NCBI RefSeq assembly: GCF_030269765.1
Contig: NZ_BSTX01000002.1
Location: forward strand, 1,087,379-1,151,378
Length of the DNA stretch: 64,000 nucleotides
Origin: Actinorhabdospora filicis
GTDB taxonomy: Bacteria; Actinomycetota; Actinomycetes; Mycobacteriales; Micromonosporaceae
Reading direction: 5' to 3'
Positions 36,341 to 44,149 of this stretch are shown piece after piece. The notes beneath the pieces were generated by a model that saw nothing but the letters and a program-made list of their open reading frames with translations, was not told where the DNA came from and made no database searches. Within the stretch, counting starts at the first letter, position 1. Each line of letters opens with the position of its first letter. A program made the position numbers and the translations under genes.

Positions 36341-37858
36341 TCACTCCTCCACGAAAATCGTGCGCCCCGCCAACACAGTGCGCACACACGACGGCGCCAC
36401 CCGGGGATCCGGCAGATCCGCCGAACGGTGCTCCCACACCGCCAGCGTCGCCGGAGCACCCGGAACCAGCACCCCCGCCACGTCATCCCCCATCGCACGC
36501 CAGCCACCACGCGTGGCCGCCGCGAACGCCGACTTCAGCGACAACCGCTGCGCCGGATTGTGATGCCACACCGCCGCGGCGACCCCACCCCACGGATCAC
36601 ACGGCGTCACCGGAGCGTCCGAACCGAACGCCAGCGGCACACCCACACCCGCCAGCGAAGCGAACGGATTCGCCGCCAGCGCACGCTCCTTACCCAACCG
36701 GCGCGCGTACATCGCGTCCGGCCCACCCCAGGCCGCGTCGAACGCCGGCTGCACACTCGCGTGCAGACCGAACGCCACGAAACCCGCGATCAGCTGCTTG
36801 TCCAGCAACTCCGCGTGCTCCACACGGTGCCGCATACCCCGCACCGCCTCCACACCCACCTGCTGCGCGGCCGCGCCCACACCCGCCACCACGTTCGCGA
36901 TCGCCTGATCCCCGATCGCGTGGAACCCACCCTGGATCCCGTGCCGGTGACAGTCCAGGATGTGGTTCTCCACATCCTCGGCCGACAAGTACGCGTGCCC
37001 CAGCGTGTCGGCGTCGACGTAGGCCTCCCGCAACGCCGCCGTGTGCGCGCCGATCGACCCGTCCACCGACAGGTCACCGCCACACGCGTGCGCGCCCAGA
37101 TCCCGCGCCTTCTCCGCCGCGCACAACTCACCCCAGTAACCCACCACGCGCGGGACGTCCTCCTCGCGCGACAGCCTCAGCAGCGCGGCGAACTCCCGCT
37201 CGGGCACCGAGGTCCCCGCCAGGCCGATGCCGCACTCGTGCAGCGCCGCCACGCCCAGGCTCGCCGCCCGGCCCAGCGCCGCGCGCTGGAACTCCGCGCG
37301 CTGCCCGTCGGTCACCGACTCGGCCGCCGCGGCCCGGTAGGACTTGTGCGAATGCAGCGTCAGCGGGCCCTCGGCGGCGAAACCCTCCTTGGCCGCGTAC
37401 TCCGGATGCGCCGCCCGCAGGGCGGGCGAGGCCAGGCCCTGATGCCCGCACACCCGCGACAGGTAGGCCTTGCGGCCACCGGTGGCGCGGTCGAGCTCGG
37501 CGAGGGTGGGCAGCCGCGGATCGGCCCAGGTCGACTCGTCCCAGCCGTGCCCGGCCACCACCGCGTCACCCGGCAGATCCCGCACGTGCGCGGCGACCCG
37601 CTCCAGCAGGTCGGCCGCCGAAGAGGTACCGGCGAGGTTGAGGCCGATCAGGTCGGCGCCCAGGCCGGTGATGTGGGCGTGGGCGTCGACGAACGCCGGG
37701 GTGACCAGGCGTCCCTCCAGCTCCACGATCACGTCCGACTGGGGCGCGTCGGCGTCGGCGCCCAGCCACGAGATCACACCGTTGTCGTCGACCTGTAGCG
37801 CCGTCGCCGCCGGAGCGGCCGGGGAGAGGATGTGCCCACCGCGGTAAAGAGTCGTCAT
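36341..37858 (-). CDS. YtcJ-like amidohydrolase (Amidohydro_3)
   Basis: 505 residues. The metal-dependent amidohydrolase barrel shows VDAHAHITG (HxH), GGFHAIGDQAIANVV (third His), MRHRVEHAELL (fourth His) and AFGSDAPVTP (Asp). LTLHSHKSY lies near residue 165. The family removes acyl or formyl groups from amines and other amides. It is embedded between kdd and kamD with ATGA overlap on one side and 4 bp on the other, so it is part of the lysine operon although the known fermentation pathway has no such step. Substrate unknown. Confidence 0.85.
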   Translation of the reverse strand: MTTLYRGGHILSPAAPAATALQVDDNGVISWLGADADAPQSDVIVELEGRLVTPAFVDAHAHITGLGADLIGLNLAGTSSAADLLERVAAHVRDLPGDAVVAGHGWDESTWADPRLPTLAELDRATGGRKAYLSRVCGHQGLASPALRAAHPEYAAKEGFAAEGPLTLHSHKSYRAAAAESVTDGQRAEFQRAALGRAASLGVAALHECGIGLAGTSVPEREFAALLRLSREEDVPRVVGYWGELCAAEKARDLGAHACGGDLSVDGSIGAHTAALREAYVDADTLGHAYLSAEDVENHILDCHRHGIQGGFHAIGDQAIANVVAGVGAAAQQVGVEAVRGMRHRVEHAELLDKQLIAGFVAFGLHASVQPAFDAAWGGPDAMYARRLGKERALAANPFASLAGVGVPLAFGSDAPVTPCDPWGGVAAAVWHHNPAQRLSLKSAFAAATRGGWRAMGDDVAGVLVPGAPATLAVWEHRSADLPDPRVAPSCVRTVLAGRTIFVEE

Positions 37859-38919
37859 GAGTGCCTAGTCTCGACCAGGCGGCGCTCGAACAACGAACGC
37901 ACCCCCGCCGAGGAACGCAGCAGCCGCAGGGCCAGCTCCGCGTGACCCGGGGTGTACCCGTTCCCGATGAGCATCCGCACGTCGGCCGCCAGGCCCTCCG
38001 CACCCAGCGCCGCCGCCGGGAACGAGGTCGCCATCGAGAAGAAGATGACCGTGCCGCCCTCGGCGGTGGCCAGCACCGCGCCGTGCTCGCAGCCGGGCAC
38101 GTCCACGCACACCACCGTCACGTCGGCCAGGCCGCCCACCGAGGACACCGCCTCGGCCGTGGCCACCGGGTCCGTCGCGTCGGCCACCACCACCGAGTCG
38201 GCCAGACCCGCCTCGGCCAGCAGCTTCGCCTCACCCGGATTGGGCACCAGGCCCGTCAGCCGGCCCGCGCCCGAGGCCCGCGCCGCCGCCAGCGACAGCG
38301 CGCCGCTCTTGCCCGCCGCGCCCAGCACCGCCACATGCGGCGCCCGGCCGGTATTGGCCGCGTACTCCTCCACCACCCGCGCGGTCATCGCCGGGGCACC
38401 GCACACGTCGAAGACCGCCAGCGACAGGTCCGCCGGAAGGTCATCGGGCAGAACCGCCGCGATCGAGCGCGCGAACAGCACCGCGTGCCCCTCGGCCGGG
38501 ACCTGCTCACTCGTGCCGTCCCAGCGCGCCAGCCCATCGGTGATCACCAGCGGCGTCAGCGTCAGCGACACCAAGGTCGCCACCCGCTGCCCCACCCGCA
38601 GGCCCAGCGGGGAGTCCGGGCCGACCGCCTCGACCGTCCCGATCAGCATCCCACCCGAACCGGTGTCCGGATTGTGCATCTTCCCGCGCTCGGCGACGAT
38701 GCGCAGCACCTCATCGCGCACCTGTCCACCGTCCCCGCCGAACTTGACGGAGAGCTGACGGAAGCTGGCCGCGTCCAGGTTGAGGCGCTCGACGCGGATG
38801 CGGACCTCATCGGCGGCGATCTCGCCGCGCGCGTCGAGCTTCCACGCCGCCTGCGGCAGCACCCCCGAAGGTTCCAGCACCCGGTGCAGACCCACAGGTG
38901 ACGAGGGGGTTTCCGACAT
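37855..38919 (-). CDS. kdd: L-erythro-3,5-diaminohexanoate dehydrogenase
   Basis: 354 residues. Kdd oxidatively deaminates 3,5-diaminohexanoate to 5-amino-3-oxohexanoate with NAD(P). RIRVERLNLDAASFRQL, GMLIGTVEAVGPDSPLGLRV and VAVLGAAGKSGALSLAAAR (Rossmann loop) follow the Kdd family, a divergent relative of medium-chain dehydrogenases. ATG 38919 has AAGGAGGAG 4 nt upstream, the strongest ribosome binding site of the cluster. It is the first gene of the minus-strand operon kdd-amidohydrolase-kamD-kamE-kal-ASKHA. Confidence 0.9.
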   Translation of the reverse strand: MSETPSSPVGLHRVLEPSGVLPQAAWKLDARGEIAADEVRIRVERLNLDAASFRQLSVKFGGDGGQVRDEVLRIVAERGKMHNPDTGSGGMLIGTVEAVGPDSPLGLRVGQRVATLVSLTLTPLVITDGLARWDGTSEQVPAEGHAVLFARSIAAVLPDDLPADLSLAVFDVCGAPAMTARVVEEYAANTGRAPHVAVLGAAGKSGALSLAAARASGAGRLTGLVPNPGEAKLLAEAGLADSVVVADATDPVATAEAVSSVGGLADVTVVCVDVPGCEHGAVLATAEGGTVIFFSMATSFPAAALGAEGLAADVRMLIGNGYTPGHAELALRLLRSSAGVRSLFERRLVETRHS

Positions 38920-38984
38920 CGCTCCTCCTTGAGCACGGGTGAAGATCCCCAGCAGGATAGCCGAAGATTCTCCGGCGGGGTAGC

Positions 38985-39015
38985 TTGACATCAGGAGGGT
39001 TTCCGCTAGTAGCCT
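38985..39015 (+). promoter_or_regulatory. Candidate kamA promoter in the kdd/kamA divergent region
   Basis: TTGACA at 38985-38990 is followed by TAGTAG at 39007-39012 (16-bp spacing) and TAGCCT at 39010-39015 (19-bp). The kamA ribosome binding site is about 30 bp further on. On the other strand TATCCT (38959-38954) is a possible -10 for kdd. No regulator gene is adjacent. Confidence 0.4.
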
Positions 39016-39054
39016 CTCGTGAATCGCGTATCTCAATGCCGAGGAGGCGTTAAC

Positions 39055-40500
39055 GTGTCTTTGACGGACGGCACCGGACCGACGGTCATGGAGCAGCCGT
39101 ACATCTACCGGCGCGCCGAACTCGCCGAGCCCGACTGGCGGCGCTTCCCCGGCTGGCGCGACGTGACCACCGAAGAGTGGGAGTCGGCGCAGTGGCAGCG
39201 CGTCAACTGCGTGAAGAACATCAAGCAGCTGCACGCCCTGCTCGGCGAGCTCGTCGACGAGAGCTTCTACAAGGACCTCGCCGACGACCAGGAGCACCTG
39301 GCGACGATGTCGATGCTGGTCCCGCCGCAGATGCTGAACACCATGGTCGTGGAATCCCCCGGTGACACCCCCGGCGCGTGGACCGAGGCCTTCTACGCCG
39401 ACCCCGTGCGGCGGTACATGATCCCGGTGGCCTCCGACCGCCGGCGCGACTGGCCGTCCCACCCCTACGCCACCCGCGACTCGCTGCACGAGCACGACAT
39501 GTGGGTCGCCGAGGGTCTCACCCACCGCTACCCGACCAAGGTGCTGGCCGAGCTGCTGTCCACGTGCCCGCAGTACTGCGGGCACTGCACGCGCATGGAC
39601 CTCGTCGGCAACTCCACCCCCACGGTGGACAAGCTGAAGCTGACCTTGAAGCCCAAGGACCGCTACGACGCCATGATCGACTACCTCCAGGCTCATCCCG
39701 GGGTGCGCGACGTGGTGGTCTCCGGCGGCGACGTGGCCAACGTGCCGTGGAAGAACCTTGAGAGCTTCCTGACCCGGCTGCTGGACATCGACACCGTCCG
39801 CGACATCCGCCTGGCCACCAAGGCCCTGGCGGCGCTGCCGCAGCACTGGCTCCAGGACGACGTGGTGGAGGGCCTGGGCCGCGTCGCCCAGACCGCCCGG
39901 GCGCGCGGGGTCAACCTCGCCATCCACACCCACGTCAACCACGCCCAGTCGGTGACGCCGCTGGTGGCGCGCGCGGCTCGCGCGGCGCTGGACGCCGGCG
40001 TCCGCGACGTGCGCAACCAGGGCGTCCTGATGCGCGGTGTCAACGACAGCACCAAGGCGCTGCTGGACCTGTGCTTCGCGCTGCAGGGCGAGGCGAACAT
40101 CCTGCCGTACTACTTCTACATGTGCGACATGATCCCCAACGCCGAGCACTGGCGGACCTCGCTGGCCACCGCGCAGGCCCTGCAGACCTCGATCATGGGT
40201 TACCTGCCCGGCTACGCCACTCCCCGCATCGTGTGCGACGTGCCCTTCGTGGGCAAGCGGTGGGTGCACCAGGTGTCGCGTTACGACGCCGAGCGCGGGG
40301 TGTCCTACTGGACGAAGAACTACCGGACGTCGATCGAGATGGCCGACCCCGAGGCCCTGATCCGCGAGTACCCGTACTACGACCCGATCGACACCCTCCC
40401 CGAGGCGGGCCAGGCCCACTGGCGCGCCGAGCACATCCCGGCGCAGGTGGCCAGTGAGGCGCGCGAGGCGGCGGCGCTGTCGCGGGCGGCCTCGCTCTAG
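39055..40500 (+). CDS. kamA: Lysine 2,3-aminomutase (radical SAM)
   Basis: 481 residues. KamA uses a [4Fe-4S]-SAM radical and PLP to turn L-lysine into beta-lysine. The cluster cysteines are 171, 175 and 178 in CPQYCGHCTR. Asp358 (YMCDMIPNAEHWRT) and Asp395 (VCDVPFVGK) match the two aspartates that hold the lysine side-chain amine in clostridial KamA, and Lys401 matches the PLP lysine. This favours lysine over glutamate as substrate. The protein is about 65 residues longer than clostridial KamA (416). GTG 39055 has GAGGAGG 7 nt upstream. Divergent from kdd. Confidence 0.9.
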   Translation: MSLTDGTGPTVMEQPYIYRRAELAEPDWRRFPGWRDVTTEEWESAQWQRVNCVKNIKQLHALLGELVDESFYKDLADDQEHLATMSMLVPPQMLNTMVVESPGDTPGAWTEAFYADPVRRYMIPVASDRRRDWPSHPYATRDSLHEHDMWVAEGLTHRYPTKVLAELLSTCPQYCGHCTRMDLVGNSTPTVDKLKLTLKPKDRYDAMIDYLQAHPGVRDVVVSGGDVANVPWKNLESFLTRLLDIDTVRDIRLATKALAALPQHWLQDDVVEGLGRVAQTARARGVNLAIHTHVNHAQSVTPLVARAARAALDAGVRDVRNQGVLMRGVNDSTKALLDLCFALQGEANILPYYFYMCDMIPNAEHWRTSLATAQALQTSIMGYLPGYATPRIVCDVPFVGKRWVHQVSRYDAERGVSYWTKNYRTSIEMADPEALIREYPYYDPIDTLPEAGQAHWRAEHIPAQVASEAREAAALSRAASL

Positions 40501-40509
40501 CGAAGCGCG

Positions 40510-40544
40510 AAAGGGCCGGAAGACGCTATGTCTTCCGGCCCTTT
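40510..40544 (+). terminator. Rho-independent terminator of kamA
   Basis: Perfect 15-bp stem (arms 40510-40524 and 40530-40544, 5-nt loop) ending in CTTTT, 9 bp after the kamA stop. Confidence 0.85.
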
Positions 40545-40686
40545 TCAGCTCCAGGTGCGGGTGCGGTTGACCGTCTCGGATCACCCCCACGCTTGTGGGA
40601 ACCGGTATCGCCGTAACTGGGCCGGAGTGAGCTCGGCTCCGGGCACGGTACCTCCGCAGGGGCGCTGATCGCCGCGCCGTACCGCC

Positions 40687-41061
40687 TCAGGCCGCGACGC
40701 GCTCCAGCTGGGCGGCCACGGCGTCCCGGTCGGCCAGGAACCACACGTGGCGGCCCCGGTTCGACTCGCGCACCAGGTCGCGGAAGGCGTCGCTGGCCTC
40801 GATGTGCGCGCTGACGTCGCCCAGCACGATCAGCCCGGCCCGGTACTGCACGAACTTCTGCATGATCCCCCCGGCCACGCCCGTGCGGAGCGTGAAGAAG
40901 TCCGCGCTCAGTCGCTCCACCGGCACCGCCACCCAGTCGGCGCCGCGGCCGTAGTTGGCGGCGATGAGGTCGACGGCCGAGCGCTCGTCGGTCACCGCGT
41001 CGCCCTCGGGATCGCAGAAGAGCACTCCCACGCCGTGCAGGGTCTCCACGATGTCGCTCAT
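40687..41061 (-). CDS. DUF4180 protein
   Basis: 124 residues. The sequence (VETLHGVGVLFCDPEGDAVT, VPVERLSADFFTLRTGVAGG, MQKFVQYRAGLIVLGDVSAH) matches DUF4180, whose function is not known. The pattern SxxFRDLVRESNRGRHVWFL is the conserved C-terminal block. ATG overlaps the stop of the HTH gene (ATGA), so the two proteins are made together and probably work together. Confidence 0.82.
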   Translation of the reverse strand: MSDIVETLHGVGVLFCDPEGDAVTDERSAVDLIAANYGRGADWVAVPVERLSADFFTLRTGVAGGIMQKFVQYRAGLIVLGDVSAHIEASDAFRDLVRESNRGRHVWFLADRDAVAAQLERVAA

Positions 41062-41474
41062 TGCCGCTCCTTCAGATAGGTGTCGATGATGGCCAGAACT
41101 CCCGCCGCCCGGCCCGGCCCGCCCAGGACCAGGATCTTCATGCTCCGGCGCGCCTCGTCGAAGACCGTCTCCACGCGCAGGGGCTCGTCGACGTCGGGCG
41201 GCCCGGCGATGGCGGCCATCAGCATGTCGGCCGCCCGACGCATCTCCACGGCGTCGATGCCGTCGACGCGGACCACCGCCGACACGTCGATCAGCCGGGG
41301 TTCCGGCTCCGGCGACGGGCGCCCGGTGAAGGCGTCGAGGTCCTCGCGCGCGACGCGGTAGCTCTTGCCGATGCGCGCGGCCTTCAGCCGGCCGTCCCGC
41401 ACGTAGGCGCGAACGGTCTTGACGTGCAGGCCGAGCAGATCGGCGACCTGCTCCACGGAATACAACTCCGCCAC
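41058..41474 (-). CDS. Excisionase/MerR-like HTH regulator
   Basis: 138 residues. The N-terminal 50 residues (YSVEQVADLLGLHVKTVRAY, VRDGRLKAARIGKSYRVARE) are a winged HTH of the excisionase/HTH_17 type. The C-terminal part (about 60-138) carries VVRVDGIDAVEMRRAADMLM and KILVLGGPGRAAGVLAIIDT and is unfamiliar; it may be a partner-binding or ligand-binding region. GTG start. Upstream lie a hairpin and a 63-bp repeat. Confidence 0.78.
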   Translation of the reverse strand: MAELYSVEQVADLLGLHVKTVRAYVRDGRLKAARIGKSYRVAREDLDAFTGRPSPEPEPRLIDVSAVVRVDGIDAVEMRRAADMLMAAIAGPPDVDEPLRVETVFDEARRSMKILVLGGPGRAAGVLAIIDTYLKERQ

Positions 41475-41755
41475 GAGAGACTCCTCGAAAGTTCCCCATC
41501 ACTCCCCTACGGACGATACACGCACCCTCATAGGGAAGGAAGCAGATAGCGAGCCGGGACACCCTTCTCTTTGGAGAAGGGTGTGAAGCCTGTGCCGGGA
41601 TCCTGGCGGTATGGGGATTCGAACATAACACTCCATTATCGAGTAAGTGTGTTCTGGGGTTCGAATCATGCTCCCATCCGTCCCTTTTCTCCGCCGGTGT
41701 TGCCGGATCGGCAATAATCCTCGCCCCGGCGCCCCTCCGCGGCGATGCTGGTGGC
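41475..41755. other. 281-bp divergent region with a perfect hairpin (41559-41584)
   Basis: The 11-bp stem (arms 41559-41569 and 41574-41584) closes on a TTTG loop. On the minus strand it lies between the 63-bp repeat and the HTH gene and so could be in its leader. No T run follows on either strand, so a simple terminator is unlikely. GATGCT at 41744-41749, 6 nt before GTG 41756, is a possible leaderless promoter for the methyltransferase. Confidence 0.45.
41613..41675 (-). repeat. 63-bp tRNA-like repeat, copy A
   Basis: Imperfect copy of 45816-45878 in the same orientation and of identical length. Both begin GGGGATTCGAAC and end with GGGGTTCGAA then TGCTCCC on the plus strand, with a diverged middle. 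Read on the minus strand, GATTCGAAC near the 5' end pairs perfectly with GTTCGAATC near the 3' end (9 bp). TTCGAA plus CCC resembles a tRNA T-loop but no tRNA can be folded. Confidence 0.65.
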
Positions 41756-42391
41756 GTGAGCGAGCATGGAACGCCGATGACGTCCGAGGCCGCGCACTTC
41801 TGGGAGGAGCGCTACGCCACCCGCCCGAAGGTGTGGTCGGGCCGGGCCAACCCTCCCCTGGCCGCCGCGATCGCCGGGCTGAAGCCGGGGCGCGCCCTCG
41901 ACCTGGGCGCCGGTGAGGGCGGCGACGCCGTCCACCTGGCCGCACTGGGCTGGCACGTGACCGCCGTGGACATCTCCCCCACCGCGCTGGAGCGCGTCCG
42001 CGAGCACGCCGCCGATGCGGGCGTGGGCGGGCGCGTGGTCACCGAACGCCACGACCTCGCCGTGTCGTTCCCCGACGGCGAGTTCGACCTGGTCGCGGCC
42101 CTCTACCTGCAGACGCCATTCGTGTTCCCGCGCGACGAGGTCCTGCGGCGGGCGGCCGGCGCGCTGGCGCCGGGCGGGACGCTGCTGGTGGTCGAGCACG
42201 GCTCGGACCGGCCCTGGGGCTGGAACCGCGAGGACCCCTACCCCACGCCCCGGGAGATCTTCGACGGCCTCGACCTGGACCCGGCGGTGTTCGAGGCGGC
42301 GCGGCTGGACACCCCGTCCAGGGAGGCGAGCGGCCCGGACGGCGAGACGGCGGTCGTCACCGACACCGTCGTCGCCGTCCGGCGGCGCTAG
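41756..42391 (+). CDS. Class I SAM-dependent methyltransferase
   Basis: 211 residues. GRALDLGAGEGGDAVHLAAL is motif I, VTAVDISPTALERVREHA carries the acidic residue for SAM ribose, and FDLVAALYLQTPF and RAAGALAPGGTLLVVEH are motifs II and III. The opening FWEERYATRPKVWSGRANPP is typical of thiopurine/tellurite-resistance-like methyltransferases in actinomycetes. Acceptor unknown. GTG start; ATG at 41777 is an alternative. It ends 3 bp before the convergent nitrilase gene's stop. Confidence 0.85.
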   Translation: MSEHGTPMTSEAAHFWEERYATRPKVWSGRANPPLAAAIAGLKPGRALDLGAGEGGDAVHLAALGWHVTAVDISPTALERVREHAADAGVGGRVVTERHDLAVSFPDGEFDLVAALYLQTPFVFPRDEVLRRAAGALAPGGTLLVVEHGSDRPWGWNREDPYPTPREIFDGLDLDPAVFEAARLDTPSREASGPDGETAVVTDTVVAVRRR

Positions 42392-42394
42392 TGC

Positions 42395-43267
42395 TCAGGC
42401 GCCGGGCGCCTTGGTGACCCGGCGGCCGCCGAGTCCCTCCAGTGGACGGTCGGCGAGCATGGTGTGCTCGCGGCGGGTCTCGGCCAGCCGCTGGGGGTCG
42501 AGGTCGGCGGCGGCGATGCCCTCGGTGTCGTCGTCGACGCGGGCCAGGACGCGTCCCTCGGGGTCGTAGATGGCGCTGCCGCCGCCGAAGGCCCACGGGT
42601 CGCTGCCGCCGACGGCACCGGCGAAGACGGTGTAGAAGGTGTTGTCCAGGGCCCGCGCGGCGTGGTACAGGTCGCGGCGGTGGCCTCCCCCGGTGAGGTA
42701 GGCGCCGCCCACGACGTAGGCGTGGGCTCCGTCGGCGGCGGCGGCGCGGGCGTGCTCGGGGAAGCAGGCGTCGTAGCAGATGCCCAGGCCCAGGTTCCAG
42801 CTGGCGAGCTCGACGCTGCCGCCCTGGTCGCCGCGGGTGTAGAGGGCGTTCTCCTCGTCCCAGACCTGCTGCTTGTGGTAGACGTCGTGCACCAGGCCGT
42901 AACGGTCGATCAGCAGCTGCGCGATGTGGCGTTCACCGTCGCGGCGGACGCTGGCTCCCATGAGGACGCTCAGGTGGTGGTGCTGGACGATCTCGCGCAG
43001 CGGGTCCAGGCGCGTGTCGGCCACGAGGTGCTCGCCGTCGGCCTCGACGTCGCAGCCGTCGGGGTCCTCGGCCAGGACGCCGAGGTGGTAGCCGGGCAGG
43101 AACAGCTCGCCGAAGACGACCAGGTCGGCGCCCTCGTTGTCGGCGCGGTCGACGAACTCGACGGCCTTGGCCACGTTGGCCGCGAGGTCGCCGGGGGTCG
43201 AGGCGGCCTGCGCCACGGCGACCCGCAGATCGGTGGAGGGTGCGTTCGGGACCGGATCTTCGCTCAT
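42395..43267 (-). CDS. Carbon-nitrogen hydrolase (nitrilase superfamily)
   Basis: 290 residues. The Glu-Lys-Cys triad is complete: Glu54 in FGELFLPGY, Lys132 in YHKQQVWDEE and Cys164 in GICYDACFPE. It hydrolyses an amide or carbamoyl bond; NIT/aliphatic amidase-like members have many substrates, and none can be chosen here. It lies 51 bp downstream of the TetR gene on the same strand. The CATCAT hexamer 6 nt before the ATG may give its own promoter. Confidence 0.88.
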   Translation of the reverse strand: MSEDPVPNAPSTDLRVAVAQAASTPGDLAANVAKAVEFVDRADNEGADLVVFGELFLPGYHLGVLAEDPDGCDVEADGEHLVADTRLDPLREIVQHHHLSVLMGASVRRDGERHIAQLLIDRYGLVHDVYHKQQVWDEENALYTRGDQGGSVELASWNLGLGICYDACFPEHARAAAADGAHAYVVGGAYLTGGGHRRDLYHAARALDNTFYTVFAGAVGGSDPWAFGGGSAIYDPEGRVLARVDDDTEGIAAADLDPQRLAETRREHTMLADRPLEGLGGRRVTKAPGA

Positions 43268-43318
43268 GAGGCGATGATGACACGCTCGGTCGAGGCCGTT
43301 CGGGGACCGTGTGTCGGG

Positions 43319-43996
43319 CTAGGACGCGGCGGGGTAGTCGACGCCGTTCTGGAGCAGGCTGAGGCAGGTGTCGATGCGCGCGGCGACGCCGGCGCCGCCG
43401 GTGGCCGCCCGCGGGGAGTGGACGCCGACGTGTGTGGCGGTGACGATGAGCGCGGCGACGAGTTCGGGGCGGATGTCGGCGGCGGGGTCGACGCCCATGC
43501 GCTCGGCGATGAGGGCGACCACGCGTCCGGACTGGATGACCTGGCGCTGCGCGGAGAGGGCGCAGAGGCGGTCGTCGGTGGCGATGACCTCGCGCAGTTG
43601 CTCCATGCGGTCGATGTCGATGCCGAAACCGCCGTCTTCGAGGCGGGCCAGGACCTGGGCCATGGCCTTGCGGACGGCGGCGACGACGGGCAGGTGGGCG
43701 GGCTGGCGGTGCCAGGCCTCGTAGACGGCGTCCCAGACGCGGTCCTGGATGTCGAGGACGACGTCCTCTTTGGAGCCGAAGTAGCGGAAGAACGTGCGCG
43801 GGGACACCTCCACCGCATCCGCGATCTGGTCCACCGTGGTCGATTCGTAGCCTTGTTCGATGACCAGGGTGTAGGCGGCCTCGATGAGCGCGTCGCGGGT
43901 GCGCCGCTTCTTGCGCTCGCGCAGGCCCGCGGCGTCCGCGGCGCCACCGTCGGCGGTGACGGAGGGGCGCGGGTCGTCGGTGGTCATGGCCGTCAT
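43319..43996 (-). CDS. TetR family transcriptional regulator
   Basis: 225 residues. The HTH is in RDALIEAAYTLVIEQGYEST, TVDQIADAVEVSPRTFFRYF and GSKEDVV (about 33-85). The C-terminal ligand domain belongs to the MftR-like actinomycete type (RMEQLREVIATDDRLCALSA). ATG 43996 is supported by TAGGAT 6 nt upstream; a second ATG nine bases in is possible. Divergent from a DHA2 exporter, which it probably represses via the palindrome at 44068. Confidence 0.88.
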   Translation of the reverse strand: MTAMTTDDPRPSVTADGGAADAAGLRERKKRRTRDALIEAAYTLVIEQGYESTTVDQIADAVEVSPRTFFRYFGSKEDVVLDIQDRVWDAVYEAWHRQPAHLPVVAAVRKAMAQVLARLEDGGFGIDIDRMEQLREVIATDDRLCALSAQRQVIQSGRVVALIAERMGVDPAADIRPELVAALIVTATHVGVHSPRAATGGAGVAARIDTCLSLLQNGVDYPAAS

Positions 43997-44002
43997 GGCC
44001 GG

Positions 44003-44008
44003 ATCCTA
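44003..44008 (-). promoter_or_regulatory. -10 hexamer of the TetR gene
   Basis: TAGGAT on the minus strand, 6 nt before the ATG at 43996, supporting the longer start. Confidence 0.5.
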
Positions 44009-44067
44009 TCGCCGTTCAGGGGTGGTGGCGGGGGTCCGTTTCCCTTCCGTATGACGATTGACACATT

Positions 44068-44081
44068 CTGACATTAGTCAG
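44068..44081. promoter_or_regulatory. Candidate TetR operator
   Basis: CTGAC-ATTA-GTCAG, a 14-bp inverted repeat in the 153-bp divergent region, immediately after a TTGACA (44058-44063) and before a TTGACG (44082-44087) on the plus strand. A further CTGACAGT follows at 44103. Position between the -35 elements fits repression of the exporter. Confidence 0.5.
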
Positions 44082-44149
44082 TTGACGTCTCTTGGCAGTC
44101 TCTGACAGTTTCTCCGAGTAGGCACCATCGACCCCGCGGAGAGACGCCC

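Noticed and set aside
41613-41675. tRNA gene suggested by TTCGAATC-type loops
   Set aside because: The five base pairs flanking each loop do not pair and no acceptor, D or anticodon arm can be drawn. The same holds for 45816-45878.
42464-44071. 535-codon plus-strand frame
   Set aside because: It runs antisense through both the nitrilase and the TetR gene, ignores their boundary and has no motif.
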